In this document: in pieces, positions 1-10,018 of the stretch
How the letters are laid out: the number at the start of each line of letters is the position of its first letter
How positions within the stretch are numbered: the first letter of the stretch is position 1
DNA from: Cladosporium sp. IMV 00045
Taxonomy: Eukaryota > Ascomycota > Dothideomycetes > Cladosporiales > Cladosporiaceae
Direction of reading: 5' to 3'
Assembly: GCA_001931905.2 (NCBI GenBank)
Contig: MSJI02000196.1
Span: 62,001 to 126,000, forward strand
DNA length: 64,000 nt
Notes under the pieces: model-generated
Seen by the model: the letters and a program-made list of their open reading frames with translations, nothing else
Databases searched by the model: none
Told to the model about the DNA's origin: nothing
Translations under genes and position numbers: made by a program

Positions 1-1423
1 CGACATCGTATTCTGCAAAATCTGCGGCCTTCATGGAAACACGACCGGCAGCATGGTAAGTGTACACATTGAGAGCGTGCTTCTCGTGCATATGGCGGGC
101 GATTTGATCACTCCAGTTGGACATGATTGAGAGGGGGGAGACGATCAGTGTAGTGCCGCGCTTATTTGACTTCGCATTGTCAGAAACCAGCAAAGAATTC
201 ATTTCCAGTGTCTTTCCAAGGCCCATGTCGTCGGCAAGAATTCCTCCGCTGGCGAACTTGGGTGAGCCCTGCACGCTGAAGCTTGGTGGCAAGGTTGGTG
301 TAGGCGTCTTGTTTCTTTGGATGTTTTTTCCAGAGCTGGACTGCCTCGGAGTCTTTCGCTCCTGGCAAAGGCGGGCTTTCATGATCGAGCAGCCACTGCA
401 GACCTTGCAGCTGATGCGGCAACATCTCAGTCTTAATGGCGTCGGGCTTAGCTGCCAATGGCATCTGCTTCAGAGCTTCTTCCTGCAAGCCGCACTCATC
501 GGCCGTACGGCTCACTTCTCGCGGGTTGAAACGCCGAGAAGCCTCGAGAATATCCTCCATGACTGGCTCGCTAGGATCGTCACCAGGCGTGGCCTGATTA
601 GTCCATTCCGTATTTGAATTGGCGTCCGGGACGCGACCACCTTTGCCACCACCGGCGGCGCGTAGAGCTTCAGCACGTTGGCGTTTCTGTTCTTGCAGGC
701 GACGCCTTTCTTTCTGCTGGCGTTCTTTCTCTTCCTGTTTGCGTTTGCGTTCGGCTTCTTTGAGAGCCTTTGTAGACAGTTTGTCACTGTTCATACGTTC
801 TGTCAACGCGCACCCTTCTTCTGTATTGGGATCTGGCCCGAACAGGCTGATGGTCAAAGGACAGTCAAAATCTCCGATCGTTCCGGCGAGTTTACCCTCG
901 CAGTGCAGCCAGCGATTATCGATATACTTTGCGAGCTTTTCGGCCATTCTGCGTGGGACATGACAAATTTGCTGCCTGCTCACTTTGTCGATGCGAATGG
1001 CGTTGCCGTCATAGGGATTGCTGGGCTCACGTCGAATCAAAATGACCTCTCCGAAGCTGGCGAAGCCGCGGTAATAGCGAACACCAACGATTTTCGTGTC
1101 TACATCGCCATAGTGATGAAGCTGATCTGTCCTTCTGCACCGTCCTGAGTGGAGCCAACAAATGCATTGATGTCGTCTTCATCTTCGTTGAGCCACTCCT
1201 GTCTCTCGTTGATGCTGTGTTGGTTGCTTGGTGAAAAGGATTGCCCACCGCGGGCAATAGCAGGACTAGAGTATGGTGGACGACCTGCGATGTTGGAAGA
1301 TGTTCGGCCTACAGACGACGGTGTCTGTGCCTGGCGCTTGAACGCGTGGTCGTCACTGTCGTCTGCAGTTAGATCGACAGTTTCGCCATGCTTGCGCTTG
1401 CTGTTGGCGCTTTGAGAGCCCAT
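1..1423 (-). CDS. HIRAN-SNF2 helicase (HLTF/Rad5-like), 3' end outside window, two apparent frameshifts
   Basis: N-terminal part of a DNA-damage-tolerance type SNF2 ATPase, which in this family acts on stalled replication forks in the nucleus. The ATG at 1423 opens an acidic, low-complexity N-terminus (VDLTADDSDD). A HIRAN domain follows at about 1115-830 (DVDTKIVGVRYYRG, then IRREPSNPYDGNAIRID), then a Lys/Glu-rich helix and the start of the SNF2 domain (LPHQLQGLQWLLDHE) with Walker A DDMGLGKT near 225-200 and motif Ia TLIVSPLSIMSNW. The reading frame changes twice with no GT-AG intron available: near 1120, where one base seems missing before the HIRAN domain, and near 280, where one base seems extra just before the ATPase motif. 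Each of the three segments is well conserved, so this is either a recently broken gene or two assembly errors. The RING and helicase C regions would lie beyond base 1. Confidence 0.8.
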
Positions 1424-1955
1424 GCCTCGTGTTTCTGTGCTGGCAGACTTTGTCGACAGACTTGCGATGATTGCAAAGACAAAAGCAAGGTGTTCTCATG
1501 CAGACAAACGAAAAGAAGGAGAGCGCGATTGATGATACATAAAAGCTGCAGGGTCCCCGCAAAAACGAGCCCTGTGCTCCGCGTGTTCACGTGCCGTGCG
1601 GATGACATCGTACCTTCCACCTCTAAAAGTGAAGAAGATGCAAAGTTACTTTGAGCCAGGACAGAGCATTCGTTCTACTCCGCGAGGTCATTCATTCACA
1701 AATGATCAAAGAATCGGAAACAGATCCTCAATGATTAAGACCCGTCTTCTACAGATCTAGAAGTCTCCTAAGGCCCAGCTGCTAGGCCCAGGAGTTCAGT
1801 TAATTGGCGAACACTCTTTGGACGAGAGTAAACAATCACAACTGACAATCTCGCAGGCATAACGTATTCATTTCGTTTGCGAGCGACTACAACATTGAAA
1901 GTCCCATCTATTCCCCGGTTTCCCTTCTCCATAATCCCTGACATCATCACATCTC
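1424..1955. other. intergenic, promoter of the HIRAN-SNF2 gene
   Basis: This 530-base spacer separates the start of the minus-strand helicase gene from the stop of the minus-strand permease. No coding frame with sense was found, and no RNA gene. Confidence 0.5.
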
Positions 1956-3674
1956 TCATTTAGCGTACAGCATGCGCCTGTTCTCAAGATCGGTACGATC
2001 ACCATACACCAAGCGAGTCGTCTCCTCCTCGCTGAGCGGTGGCTGACCCTCGGCCTCCTTCTCACGCTTGCGATTCGAAACCGTGTAGACGATGTAAAGG
2101 GCGACGAAGAGCAAGATGTTCACGCAGAAGCAGGCGAGCGTGACACCGATTCCAGTCGTGTAGGCCGGAGCTTCTGATTGAAGGAACGTCTGGGGTGAGA
2201 TGATGTTTCCCAGCGAGTAGGCGATGAAGAACATGCTGTTGACCACTGATTTTTTGGTGTACCCAGCGACGTTTGAAGCCAGCAAGGAAAACAAGATCGA
2301 TGCAGTCGTGGCGATGGTGTTGATGAAATAGACTGCGAACAGGTGTACGCCGACAGTCGAGTCCGATAGCGGGACAGTGTTGAGCAGAACCGTCCCAACA
2401 ATGCCTGGGATGTAGCAAATGATCATGGCAAAAATGCGTTTGCCTTGTCCCCACTTTGTGCTGAGAAGCCAGGTTACTGCCAGGCAAGCCACGGCCATGA
2501 CTGCGTACTGTGGCATAGTCAGAAGGACAGCTTCGTAAGTGCTGAATCCAAGGCCGCGGATGATGAGACCAGTGAAAGAGTTCTGGAGAGCGTTGGTCAT
2601 GTTCTGGAAGAACACGGCAAAAGTGAGCATCCAGACTTTCGGATCCTTGAGTGCTTCGATGACTTGGTATCTCTTGTGTTCGCGGTTTTTGATGCTGTTG
2701 TGGTTATCTTTGATGCGCTCAACGGCAATCTCCCGCTCGCGCTCATTCAGAAAGCTGGCTTTGCTAGGGGATTCCGGCAAGATCCACCATAAGCTGACAC
2801 CGATGAGAACAGTGACAAGACCGAAGACGATAAAGATCCATTGGTAGGGGAACATGTCGCCAACCTTTGTAAAAAGTCAGTCAGGATGTTTCGAAGCGCG
2901 ATCTCAGAGGGGTACCCACCTCTACATGAGCTAGGCCGTAGAAGACCATAGCCACAGGAAGATTGATGAAGCCTGCCATGGAGTACCAGATTCCGACACG
3001 GCGAGCTTGTTCCGAGGTCTTCCACCATGCTGAAGTGATAACAATCAAGCCGGGGTTGAGAGGCGCCTCGAATACGCCGAGCAAGAATCGACACGCGGCC
3101 AGGCCTGGGAAGCTCGTGCAGGCACCAGAACATGCGAGCACAACACCTGTGGTAAGGTCAGCCGGAGCACCTTCGACACTAATCCGCTCGACAAGTCGTA
3201 CCCCATAGAACAAAGTTCACCGTGAGGTATTTCCCGGTGGGGAACTTTTGCATCAAGTAGTTGCTTGGATACTCGGCGACAAGGTACCCAATGTAGAAAA
3301 GCGCAACCAACAAGCTGTATTCTTGACCCTGTAAATTTGCTTGTTGAATCATGCCATAGGTGGCAGCCGAAGATAGCGTCTAGGCATAGTCAGCTTCGTA
3401 CCGGACAGGTGCATGTGCGTAAGAATTTCGAGATGCGTACGTTCTTGTCGATAAGTTGAATGGCGTTCACAAGTACTAGCACCGGAACAAGATGCCAGTC
3501 AATCTTGCGAAGAACCTTAGCAGCCTCTTGTGCGTTCAGCGACTCATCCACAGCAATCTTCCGACCTTCGTTGTCGTTGTCATATTGTGCGTCGATGACC
3601 TCTTGCTGCAGGATCTCGGCCTTCGTATCGCTTTGAACGGGCGTCTCTGCTCCGTTTTCGCCCGTAGTCCGCAT
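1956..3674 (-). CDS. MFS permease, anion:cation symporter (Dal5/allantoate) family
   Basis: Plasma-membrane carrier of the Dal5-type family, whose members import small organic anions (allantoate, ureidosuccinate, vitamins, sugar acids). Four exons join in frame: 3674-3441, 3379-3202, 3146-2920 and 2864-1956, giving 515 residues, the normal family length. Introns are 61, 55 and 55 nt with GTACGC, GTACGA and GTGGGT donors. Visible family features are the N-terminal VLRKIDWHLVPVLVLV helix, the segment FYIGYLVAEYPSNYLMQKFP, RFLLGVFEAPLNPG in helix 4-5, and a second half with SNVAGYTKKSVVNSM. The start is the ATG at 3674; an upstream GTG frame is not a eukaryotic start. It is divergent from a beta-glucuronidase 1.46 kb away, which makes a glucuronide or aldonate substrate a reasonable guess, but substrate cannot be read from sequence. 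Confidence 0.9.
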
Positions 3675-5133
3675 CTCGGTGGTGAATATGTTGATTTCTT
3701 GAGAATTCTGGTGCTGCACCGTGATAGACTTGAACGCGAGACCGAGCGTGCTTTGGGGATCTTATACCAGAGTGGAGAAAGTCGGTGCCTGCCTCTTCGC
3801 ATTCGACATAAGACTGGGGTATAGTCTTATACAAAATTGATTGGGCACGTCCAACCTTGAGCCCTGATGAGCCAATATGGTTCCAGAACAACCTCGGGTG
3901 CCTTGTCGGCGATTGAACATGGATGGTTAAGGATGGTATCAGTGCCCGTTTGAATTTAAAAGTCTCGTTGGTGTGGTCGATCACCTATACGGAAGCTTCC
4001 TCCTTGGAGGTGGCAAGTACTGCATCTCCCAAGATAATAACGGCCAACAGATCCCGACATACTTAGGATCAAGCCATTCAATGGGATATCGACGATTGAT
4101 TGCCCCCGGACCGGCTGTTTGTCACCATAGGATGGCAACATGCGGAATGTAACAAATGCCGGTCTGATCTGGAGCTTGTTTAACCACTGATGTGCTAGGT
4201 GCCCTGCGCAAGTTGCAGTGCTGTGAAAGCTCCAGATGTTGAGAGACAATCATTAGCGTGACCAGAGGCGACAGTCGACCTACCGGTCATATTGCCGTGG
4301 TTATTTGGAAAACCGCAGTCCCTTTCGCACGCCACTTTACTTTTTCAATATGGTAAAATCAGTCTCGAACTACTCCAGATATTCCTCATGCCGGGGTGAG
4401 GAGTTCGTTGACTGGTAGATTGCTTCCCATATTTCCAGCGGAGACTCAGGCGCCTCTCATGGTCAAGCCCATTCGATATAATGTGTGCTTGCATCCCGCG
4501 GATAGATCGACTTGAGTGCCGATACACTCTTGTCCATGCGTGAGGAAGACAGAACAGCGGAAGCAGAACGGATGCAGGAGAAGGCAGATCGAAAAAGCGG
4601 GCAGATTCCGGGGCTTTGGAGAAATCCGGGGGGCTGTTGTGGGGCTGTACCACGTGGCAAATACTGCACAGCAGGCTTCGCTCGGCAGCGTGTGTGAAGT
4701 GTTGGGCGCTTATCATGAGATATCGAGTTCGAGATGTGAAATCCACAAATTGTACCATTATGATCAGTCACCAAAATAATGTTGTTTTTTGCTCATTGCT
4801 TTCGCATGGCACACACTGACTTACTCAGTTCCACCGAGCATCACGACAACATCCGTGGTCTACGTGATGTAACATAAATTTGAGAAAAAGTTTGAGTGCC
4901 ACCACCTTTCGCGAGGTAAATCACTCAGTACAGCCATACTGCCGTGGTTAGTTGCCTGGGAGATCGCCATCGCCGACATCTGGAAGTTCAGTCTGGTTTC
5001 CATTGCCGACGGCGATCCACATTCAAAGACGACATGCCTTAATTTTATACACATAAAGGCGTCTCCTTGGCTTTGGGACTGACAATGATCCATTACCTCC
5101 AGTCCTACCTGCATTTCAACAAATCCATCCAAG
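3675..5133. promoter_or_regulatory. shared 1.46-kb intergenic region between permease and beta-glucuronidase
   Basis: Divergent promoter region. No convincing gene; the small frames here lack homology. Four plus-strand matches to the CreA carbon-repression hexamer SYGGRG lie close together: CCGGGG at 4391-4396, 4608-4613 and 4626-4631, and GTGGGG at 4639-4644. The motif is short (about 1 in 256 bases over both strands), so only the local clustering is notable. A role in repression by glucose is inference. Confidence 0.4.
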
Positions 5134-6966
5134 ATGCTCAAACCACAAGCTAACTCCACACGAGAACTCGTCAACCTCGACGGCCTGTGGGGGTTCGCTC
5201 TTGCAACCGAAGATTCCCAGAACGACCAATCCTGGACGAAGCCAGTTCCCAAAGGGCTCGAGGCTCCTGTTCCAGCTAGCTACAACGATATCTTCGTCGA
5301 CCGCAAGATCCATGATCACGTCGGATGGGTCCGCTATCAGCGTCAAGTCACAGTACCAAGGGGTTGGTCGGACGAACAATACTTCATCCGTGTGGAGGCA
5401 GCCACTCATCGTGGCCGTGTCTACATGAACGACAAATTCGTCGCAGAGCACATAGGTGGCTACACGCCGTTCGATGCAGAGATCACCGACCTGGTCAAGC
5501 CTGGAGACACATTTCTGCTCACAATCGCTGTCAGCAACGAGCTTGATAACACCACCATCCCGCCCGGCAAAATTGAAGTGTTGGCGAATGGCGATAGGAA
5601 GCAAACCTATCAACACGACTTCTACAACTACTCTGGCCTCGCTCGATCCGTATGGCTGTACAGCGTGCCCCAGCAACACGTTGATGATGTCACCTTGGTG
5701 ACAGATGTCCAGGGGTCTACTGGTCTGATCGAATATACGGTCAAGACAAGCAGCGTCAAGGCTGATGATCAGACTAGCATCATCGTAAAAGATGAAGCAG
5801 GTGCTATCGTGGGTGAAGCTAGTGGCTCGAAGGGAGTGGTTCGCATCAACAATGTCAACCTTTGGCAACCCGGCGCTGCTTACCTCTATCAGTTCCAGTC
5901 TCTGATCAAGGGCACCAATGGCGAAACAATCGACACGTATAGCGTTGCAATCGGCGTTCGGACAGTGAAAGTTGTCGGAAATAAATTCTTGATCAACAAC
6001 AAGCCCTTCTATTTCACCGGCTTCGGAAAGCACGAAGATACTGCAGTGCGAGGCAAAGGCCACGATCCTGCATACATGGTGCACGACTTTCAGTTGATGG
6101 ATTGGATCGGTGCCAACTCCTTCCGCACATCCCATTATCCTTACGCCGAAGAAGTCATGGAGTTTGCCGACCGCCAAGGTATCGTGGTTATTGACGAGAC
6201 TGCTGCGGTGGGCCTGAACCTTGCCATCACATCAGGTCTGTTCGGTGGAATCACCGCCCCTACGTTCTCGCCTGAGACCTGTAACGACAAGACAAGGGAC
6301 GCCAACGCTCAGGCAATCCGCGAATTGATTGCTCGCGATAAAAATCATGCTTGTGTCGTTCTTTGGTCCATTACCAACGAGCCATCATCATCCGAAGAAG
6401 GTGCGCGCGAGTTCTTTGAGCCTTTGGTGAAGTTGACGCGCGAGCTCGACCCATCCAGACCGATCTGCTTCATCAACGTTATGTTTGCAACATACGACAA
6501 AGATCTCATTTCCGACCTCTTTGACGTTCTATGTCTGAACCGCTACTACGGCTGGTACATGCAAATGGGCGATCTGGAGACCGCAGAAAAGCAGCTGGAA
6601 GCCGAGCTACTTGGATGGGAAAAGAAGTACAATAAGCCCATGATCATGACCGAATACGGCGCCGATACCCTCGCCGGCATGCACTCGCTGCACGATCTTC
6701 CCTGGAGTGAGGACTTCCAGGTCCGCTTTTACGAAATGTACCACCGCGTTCACGATCGGGTGCAATCCATGGTAGGCGAGCAAGTGTGGAACTTCGCAGA
6801 CTTCCAGACTAGCATCCAGATCTTCCGGGTGGATGGAAATAAGAAAGGCATTTTCACCCGGGACCGCAAGCCGAAGGCTGTTGCGCATTCGCTGAGGAAG
6901 AGGTGGACAGCTATCCGAGCGCGGTCGAACAGACCGCTCAAGTTGCAGGCAGAATCATCGCTGTAG
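5134..6966 (+). CDS. beta-glucuronidase, glycoside hydrolase family 2
   Basis: Hydrolyses beta-D-glucuronides to glucuronic acid and aglycone. Single exon, 610 residues, close to the 603 residues of E. coli UidA. Order of domains: sugar-binding jelly roll (about 10-185, with GLWGFA and HIGGYTPFDAEI), immunoglobulin-like sandwich (about 186-280) and TIM barrel (about 285-600). The acid/base is Glu416 in SITNEPSS and the nucleophile is Glu507 in MTEYGAD, both matching the UidA positions. The segment FRTSHYPYAEE is the conserved GH2 active-site strand. There is no signal peptide, so substrates must be imported or made inside the cell; the divergent MFS permease could supply them. Start ATG at 5134. 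Beta-galactosidase is less likely because the length and nucleophile context follow the glucuronidase subfamily. Confidence 0.92.
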   Translation: MLKPQANSTRELVNLDGLWGFALATEDSQNDQSWTKPVPKGLEAPVPASYNDIFVDRKIHDHVGWVRYQRQVTVPRGWSDEQYFIRVEAATHRGRVYMNDKFVAEHIGGYTPFDAEITDLVKPGDTFLLTIAVSNELDNTTIPPGKIEVLANGDRKQTYQHDFYNYSGLARSVWLYSVPQQHVDDVTLVTDVQGSTGLIEYTVKTSSVKADDQTSIIVKDEAGAIVGEASGSKGVVRINNVNLWQPGAAYLYQFQSLIKGTNGETIDTYSVAIGVRTVKVVGNKFLINNKPFYFTGFGKHEDTAVRGKGHDPAYMVHDFQLMDWIGANSFRTSHYPYAEEVMEFADRQGIVVIDETAAVGLNLAITSGLFGGITAPTFSPETCNDKTRDANAQAIRELIARDKNHACVVLWSITNEPSSSEEGAREFFEPLVKLTRELDPSRPICFINVMFATYDKDLISDLFDVLCLNRYYGWYMQMGDLETAEKQLEAELLGWEKKYNKPMIMTEYGADTLAGMHSLHDLPWSEDFQVRFYEMYHRVHDRVQSMVGEQVWNFADFQTSIQIFRVDGNKKGIFTRDRKPKAVAHSLRKRWTAIRARSNRPLKLQAESSL

Positions 6967-7468
6967 TAGCTCATAGTCTTGTATTGGCACCCCAGCGCAC
7001 TGTTCGGCCAGAGTATGTAGCTGAGATAATGAACAATGCAGTCGTTCTGGTCGGGAAGAACAGGAAAATTGCTTCTTCGTCCGCTGTGCCACGCTCCACT
7101 TTGACGCTTATTCGATCCTTGAAGTAATTTGTGATATGAGCCAGAGATTCTAACGTACCCTGGTGATGATCGTAGATTTTGTTCGCGTTGAGAAACGCGA
7201 AGATGGACTGTAGAGTGCGCCAATGGATGTTTCACACCTTCAGGGTCAAAGTGACATCACCACTTTACCCAACCTCTTGCGAACGCAAAGGCACTATACG
7301 GGGGAGTTTCTTTGACAGACATATGACATACATCTTTCGTTCTAGGACTGATTAAGAACAAAATCCATCCATATACCATAGCTGGAATTGGCGTAGACAT
7401 TTTGCGCGTCTATCACCTGAACCATACAGTAAGACCAGTGAACATCACCATTCTTTCGACAAAGTACA
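6967..7468. other. intergenic, 3' of glucuronidase and promoter of the HhH gene
   Basis: About 500 bases between two genes on the same strand. No gene or clear motif recognised. Confidence 0.5.
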
Positions 7469-8527
7469 ATGGCACCAAAGAAGAGAACCACCAAAGCAAA
7501 GGATGTAAAATCCGGGAATGGAACTGGAAACGCAAACAAGACTTCTGCCAATACGACCAAGTCATCTACAGAAGCCAATACAAATGTCAAAGATGAAGCT
7601 TCCGCGACTGAAGTCAAAGACGGGAAAAACGACCAAGCTGCTCGTGAAGACAAGAAGAACGAGAACTCACCCAAAAAGCGCACTAAAGATGAAGCCACTG
7701 AAGAGCCTCCTCGAAAGGCCTTACGCCGCTCAGGCCGCAGCGAACCCAAAGGTCAACCTTCGCAACAGCAACTTCTCAACTACCTTCTCTCCGACGCCGC
7801 CACAGAGCTCACGCGCCCGGACGATGAAACGGAAGACATCCAAACTCGGGGCGCGAACATTCGGACCTACACTGCCAGCGCACTCAACCCTTTTGAAGAG
7901 CTGCTATGCGCTATAATCCTCTCGCGACCCATCAGCCACCGTCTCGGCCTGCGGACAATCCGAACGGTGCTCGGCGAGCCGTATAACTTCACTTCTGCCC
8001 GAGCATTGCGAGATGCTGGAGACGAGAAGAGGCTGCAATCCGTATACGACGCGCGCACGCAGCACAAAGACAAAACGGCTGCGCAGATGGGAATTTTGGC
8101 GGAGGCAGTGCTGGAGCAGTTCACTTCCAAAGATGACTCGAAGGGGACGCAGCTGGGGAAGCTGCGAGAGGATTGTGGTGATGATGTCGGGCAGGCAGCG
8201 AAATCGTTGAAGAAGAACATCAAAGGGCTGGGCCAAACAGGTTTGGAGATTTTCTTCAGGCGCGTGCAGTGGATTTACACGGCGGCCTTTCCGAATGTCG
8301 ACACGAGGACGGCGGATGCGTTGAGGTTACTTGGGTTGCCACAAGATGGCGAGCAATTGGTGGCGTTGATTGAAGCATCTTGGGGCAAGCTTGAGACAGG
8401 TGGATTTGCTGGTGAGGATAAAGAAGCCAGGAAGAGGAGAGCTCTGGTAGTCTTGCTTGAACGAGCGACGGGTGCTCATCTTGAGCACAAGGTCGACGCA
8501 GTACTGGCTGCTGCTGCAACAGCCTGA
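7469..8527 (+). CDS. divergent HhH-GPD (DNA glycosylase superfamily)-like protein
   Basis: 352 residues, single exon, Kozak-like ACAATGG start. Residues 1-100 are a lysine-, serine- and acid-rich tail with basic runs (PKKRTTK, SPKKRTK) typical of a nuclear protein. Residues 135-345 form an all-helical domain whose order resembles HhH-GPD glycosylases: NPFEELLCAIILSRPIS (helix B region), a helix-hairpin-helix at 251-267 (IKGLGQTGLEIFFRRVQ), and Asp278 in PNVDTRTADALRLLGLP, matching the VDTHVxRxxxRLG catalytic-Asp segment. The hairpin position that carries the catalytic lysine of endonuclease III is not lysine, and no Fe-S cluster cysteines follow, so a monofunctional or non-catalytic role is inferred. 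Substrate unknown. Confidence 0.72.
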   Translation: MAPKKRTTKAKDVKSGNGTGNANKTSANTTKSSTEANTNVKDEASATEVKDGKNDQAAREDKKNENSPKKRTKDEATEEPPRKALRRSGRSEPKGQPSQQQLLNYLLSDAATELTRPDDETEDIQTRGANIRTYTASALNPFEELLCAIILSRPISHRLGLRTIRTVLGEPYNFTSARALRDAGDEKRLQSVYDARTQHKDKTAAQMGILAEAVLEQFTSKDDSKGTQLGKLREDCGDDVGQAAKSLKKNIKGLGQTGLEIFFRRVQWIYTAAFPNVDTRTADALRLLGLPQDGEQLVALIEASWGKLETGGFAGEDKEARKRRALVVLLERATGAHLEHKVDAVLAAAATA

Positions 8528-9140
8528 ATCTAGTATAATTATAACTACCGTGCGGCCAGCTGCTTGTACATTATTGGTCATCTTTCATTAGTGCAAATAT
8601 CGGAAGTCAAGTCAAATCGGGCCACAAAGACATAGCCGGGCAAGGCGCGTATGTGTGTGCTCGAGAGAGTTCCGCATGACGACCTCAGTATCCAATCCTT
8701 TAACACGAGCCTTCACTTTCTCGTTCAGTGCATGACCTTGATATTCGGCGAATTGTGGTGTAGTATCCTGTGATCTGCCATTCAACTGTACATGGCTATT
8801 TGTACACCACTTTCTCTCATGGTCTGCCCCGGGATTGCGAGAAACCCGAATGATCATGTCCAGGTATCTGTGTGCGCTCTCTCGGAAGCCATGAGCTCAT
8901 GTTCCCTCAGAATCGGTCTATCAGGCGGGTGTATCATAATGTCCCCTGAATCGTTCCTCTGTCGCCTTGCCGATTCTGTTCTTTCCTCCGTCCTCATATC
9001 GTACAAAGTCCCGCGACAAGAGCCAGCGTCTTGCTCATGCGCTTCCTAGCATTCCTCTCCGTTGGCGCTTCATGTGGACCTTTGCGACAGTCGAATCGTA
9101 AGCGCACAGCCCATGAGGTGTGTTTACTCGCAATTTTCCT
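8528..9140. other. convergent intergenic region
   Basis: About 610 bases between the HhH gene and the stop of bL33m. Short frames only, none recognisable. Nothing else seen. Confidence 0.45.
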
Positions 9141-9437
9141 TTATTTTCCGCCGCCACGTTTGGCTTCGAGGAAGAGGACCTTCTGCTTGACTGTGCACCC
9201 ATGAATATCAGCGTCGCGTCCTTATCTCGAAATCGTGGGTTTGACTTACCGACAGGGTCATACTTGAGCATGCTGAGCGGACGGTGAGTGCGAGGGCGGC
9301 GGAAGGTCATGAAGAAGCCCGTCATGGCCATCGACATGAGGCGCACTGCGACGGTTCTTGACTTCGCTGCAAGGGAATTAGCATGACCGCTACTGAGCGA
9401 AAAGTGTCGTGAGTGTAGCTGTACCTTTCTTCGCCAT
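9141..9437 (-). CDS. MRPL39: mitochondrial large-subunit ribosomal protein bL33m
   Basis: A 59-residue basic protein of the mitochondrial 54S/large ribosomal subunit. Three exons: 9437-9425 (only 13 nt), 9366-9250 and 9190-9141; introns of 58 and 59 nt have GTACAG and GTAAGT donors and TTGCAG and GCACAG acceptors. The joined product starts [14 protein letters not shown], continues [18 protein letters not shown] and ends [11 protein letters not shown], which is the fungal bL33m pattern almost throughout. Coding length is 180 nt including stop. The gene is too small and split to appear as a single open frame; a longer frame through its introns is an artefact. It is divergent from the region holding the 5S rRNA gene. 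Confidence 0.92.
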
Positions 9438-9813
9438 TTTGTGCTGTACGAATGGGCTATGCGATCTCTTGGAGGAGGTCTGAACTTCAGGATGATGTTG
9501 GACGTTCGGAAGTGCTGCGGGCTGGCTTCCGTTTCGGGAAACACCGCTTCTGGACGGCTTCAGTTGTACAACATCGAACGCAACGCTCAACACTTGAGAA
9601 TGCTCGTTCATCGTGTAATTACCCCTGATATTTGTTGTCAAGCGACCTTTTCCGAAGCCTGTACAAAAGTTGTGATATACGACTTCCCGTCTATCTTTGA
9701 TCTGAACACGACACATCGTCCTTCCAACCTACCTTCGTATCCCTAAGGATTCTCGCGAAATGAGAGCCTAGCCGTCTTCCTTCAACTAAAGGCTGAGATG
9801 CACATACAACGCC
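9438..9813. other. intergenic, promoter of bL33m
   Basis: About 375 bases between the bL33m start and the 5S terminator. The sequence ACATACAAC occurs at 9802-9810, echoing the end of the 5S gene 16 bases further on. No gene seen. Confidence 0.4.
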
Positions 9814-9825
9814 AAAAAGCAAAAA
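9814..9825 (-). terminator. RNA polymerase III terminator of 5S rRNA
   Basis: Two T5 runs on the minus strand (9825-9821 and 9818-9814) directly follow the 5S rRNA 3' end, as expected for Pol III termination. Confidence 0.75.
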
Positions 9826-9943
9826 CATACAACAGGCGGGATTCCCAGATGGTCACCCACTCTAGAACTAGTCGCCCGGTTCAGTGCTTATGTATGGCAG
9901 AGCGGACGGGATGCCCAGTTTTCACTGACCTATGGTCGTATGT
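9824..9943 (-). rRNA. 5S ribosomal RNA
   Basis: A 120-nt gene on the minus strand. It begins ACATACGACCATAGG and ends CCTGTTGTATGT, so the two ends pair to form helix I. Fungal 5S hallmarks are present: CATCCCGTCCGCTCTGCC (loop B/helix III), TAAGC, and GTGGGTGACCA (loop E/helix IV region, internal control). Single dispersed 5S genes of this kind are normal in Pezizomycotina, in contrast to the rDNA-linked 5S of yeasts. No disrupting insertion was seen, so it is probably functional. Confidence 0.93.
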
Positions 9944-10018
9944 ACCAGCCTGTTTTTGAGTGCTATCTATGTTGACAGGTTCTCTTTCCAATTCTAGACG
10001 GCTGATGCCATATCTCCT

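Noticed and set aside
5116..6177. 353-codon minus-strand frame
   Set aside because: Entirely antisense to the well-supported beta-glucuronidase; it exists because of that gene's codon bias.
9035..9544. 169-codon minus-strand frame containing part of bL33m
   Set aside because: Reads through both introns of the ribosomal protein gene; only the middle third is genuine.
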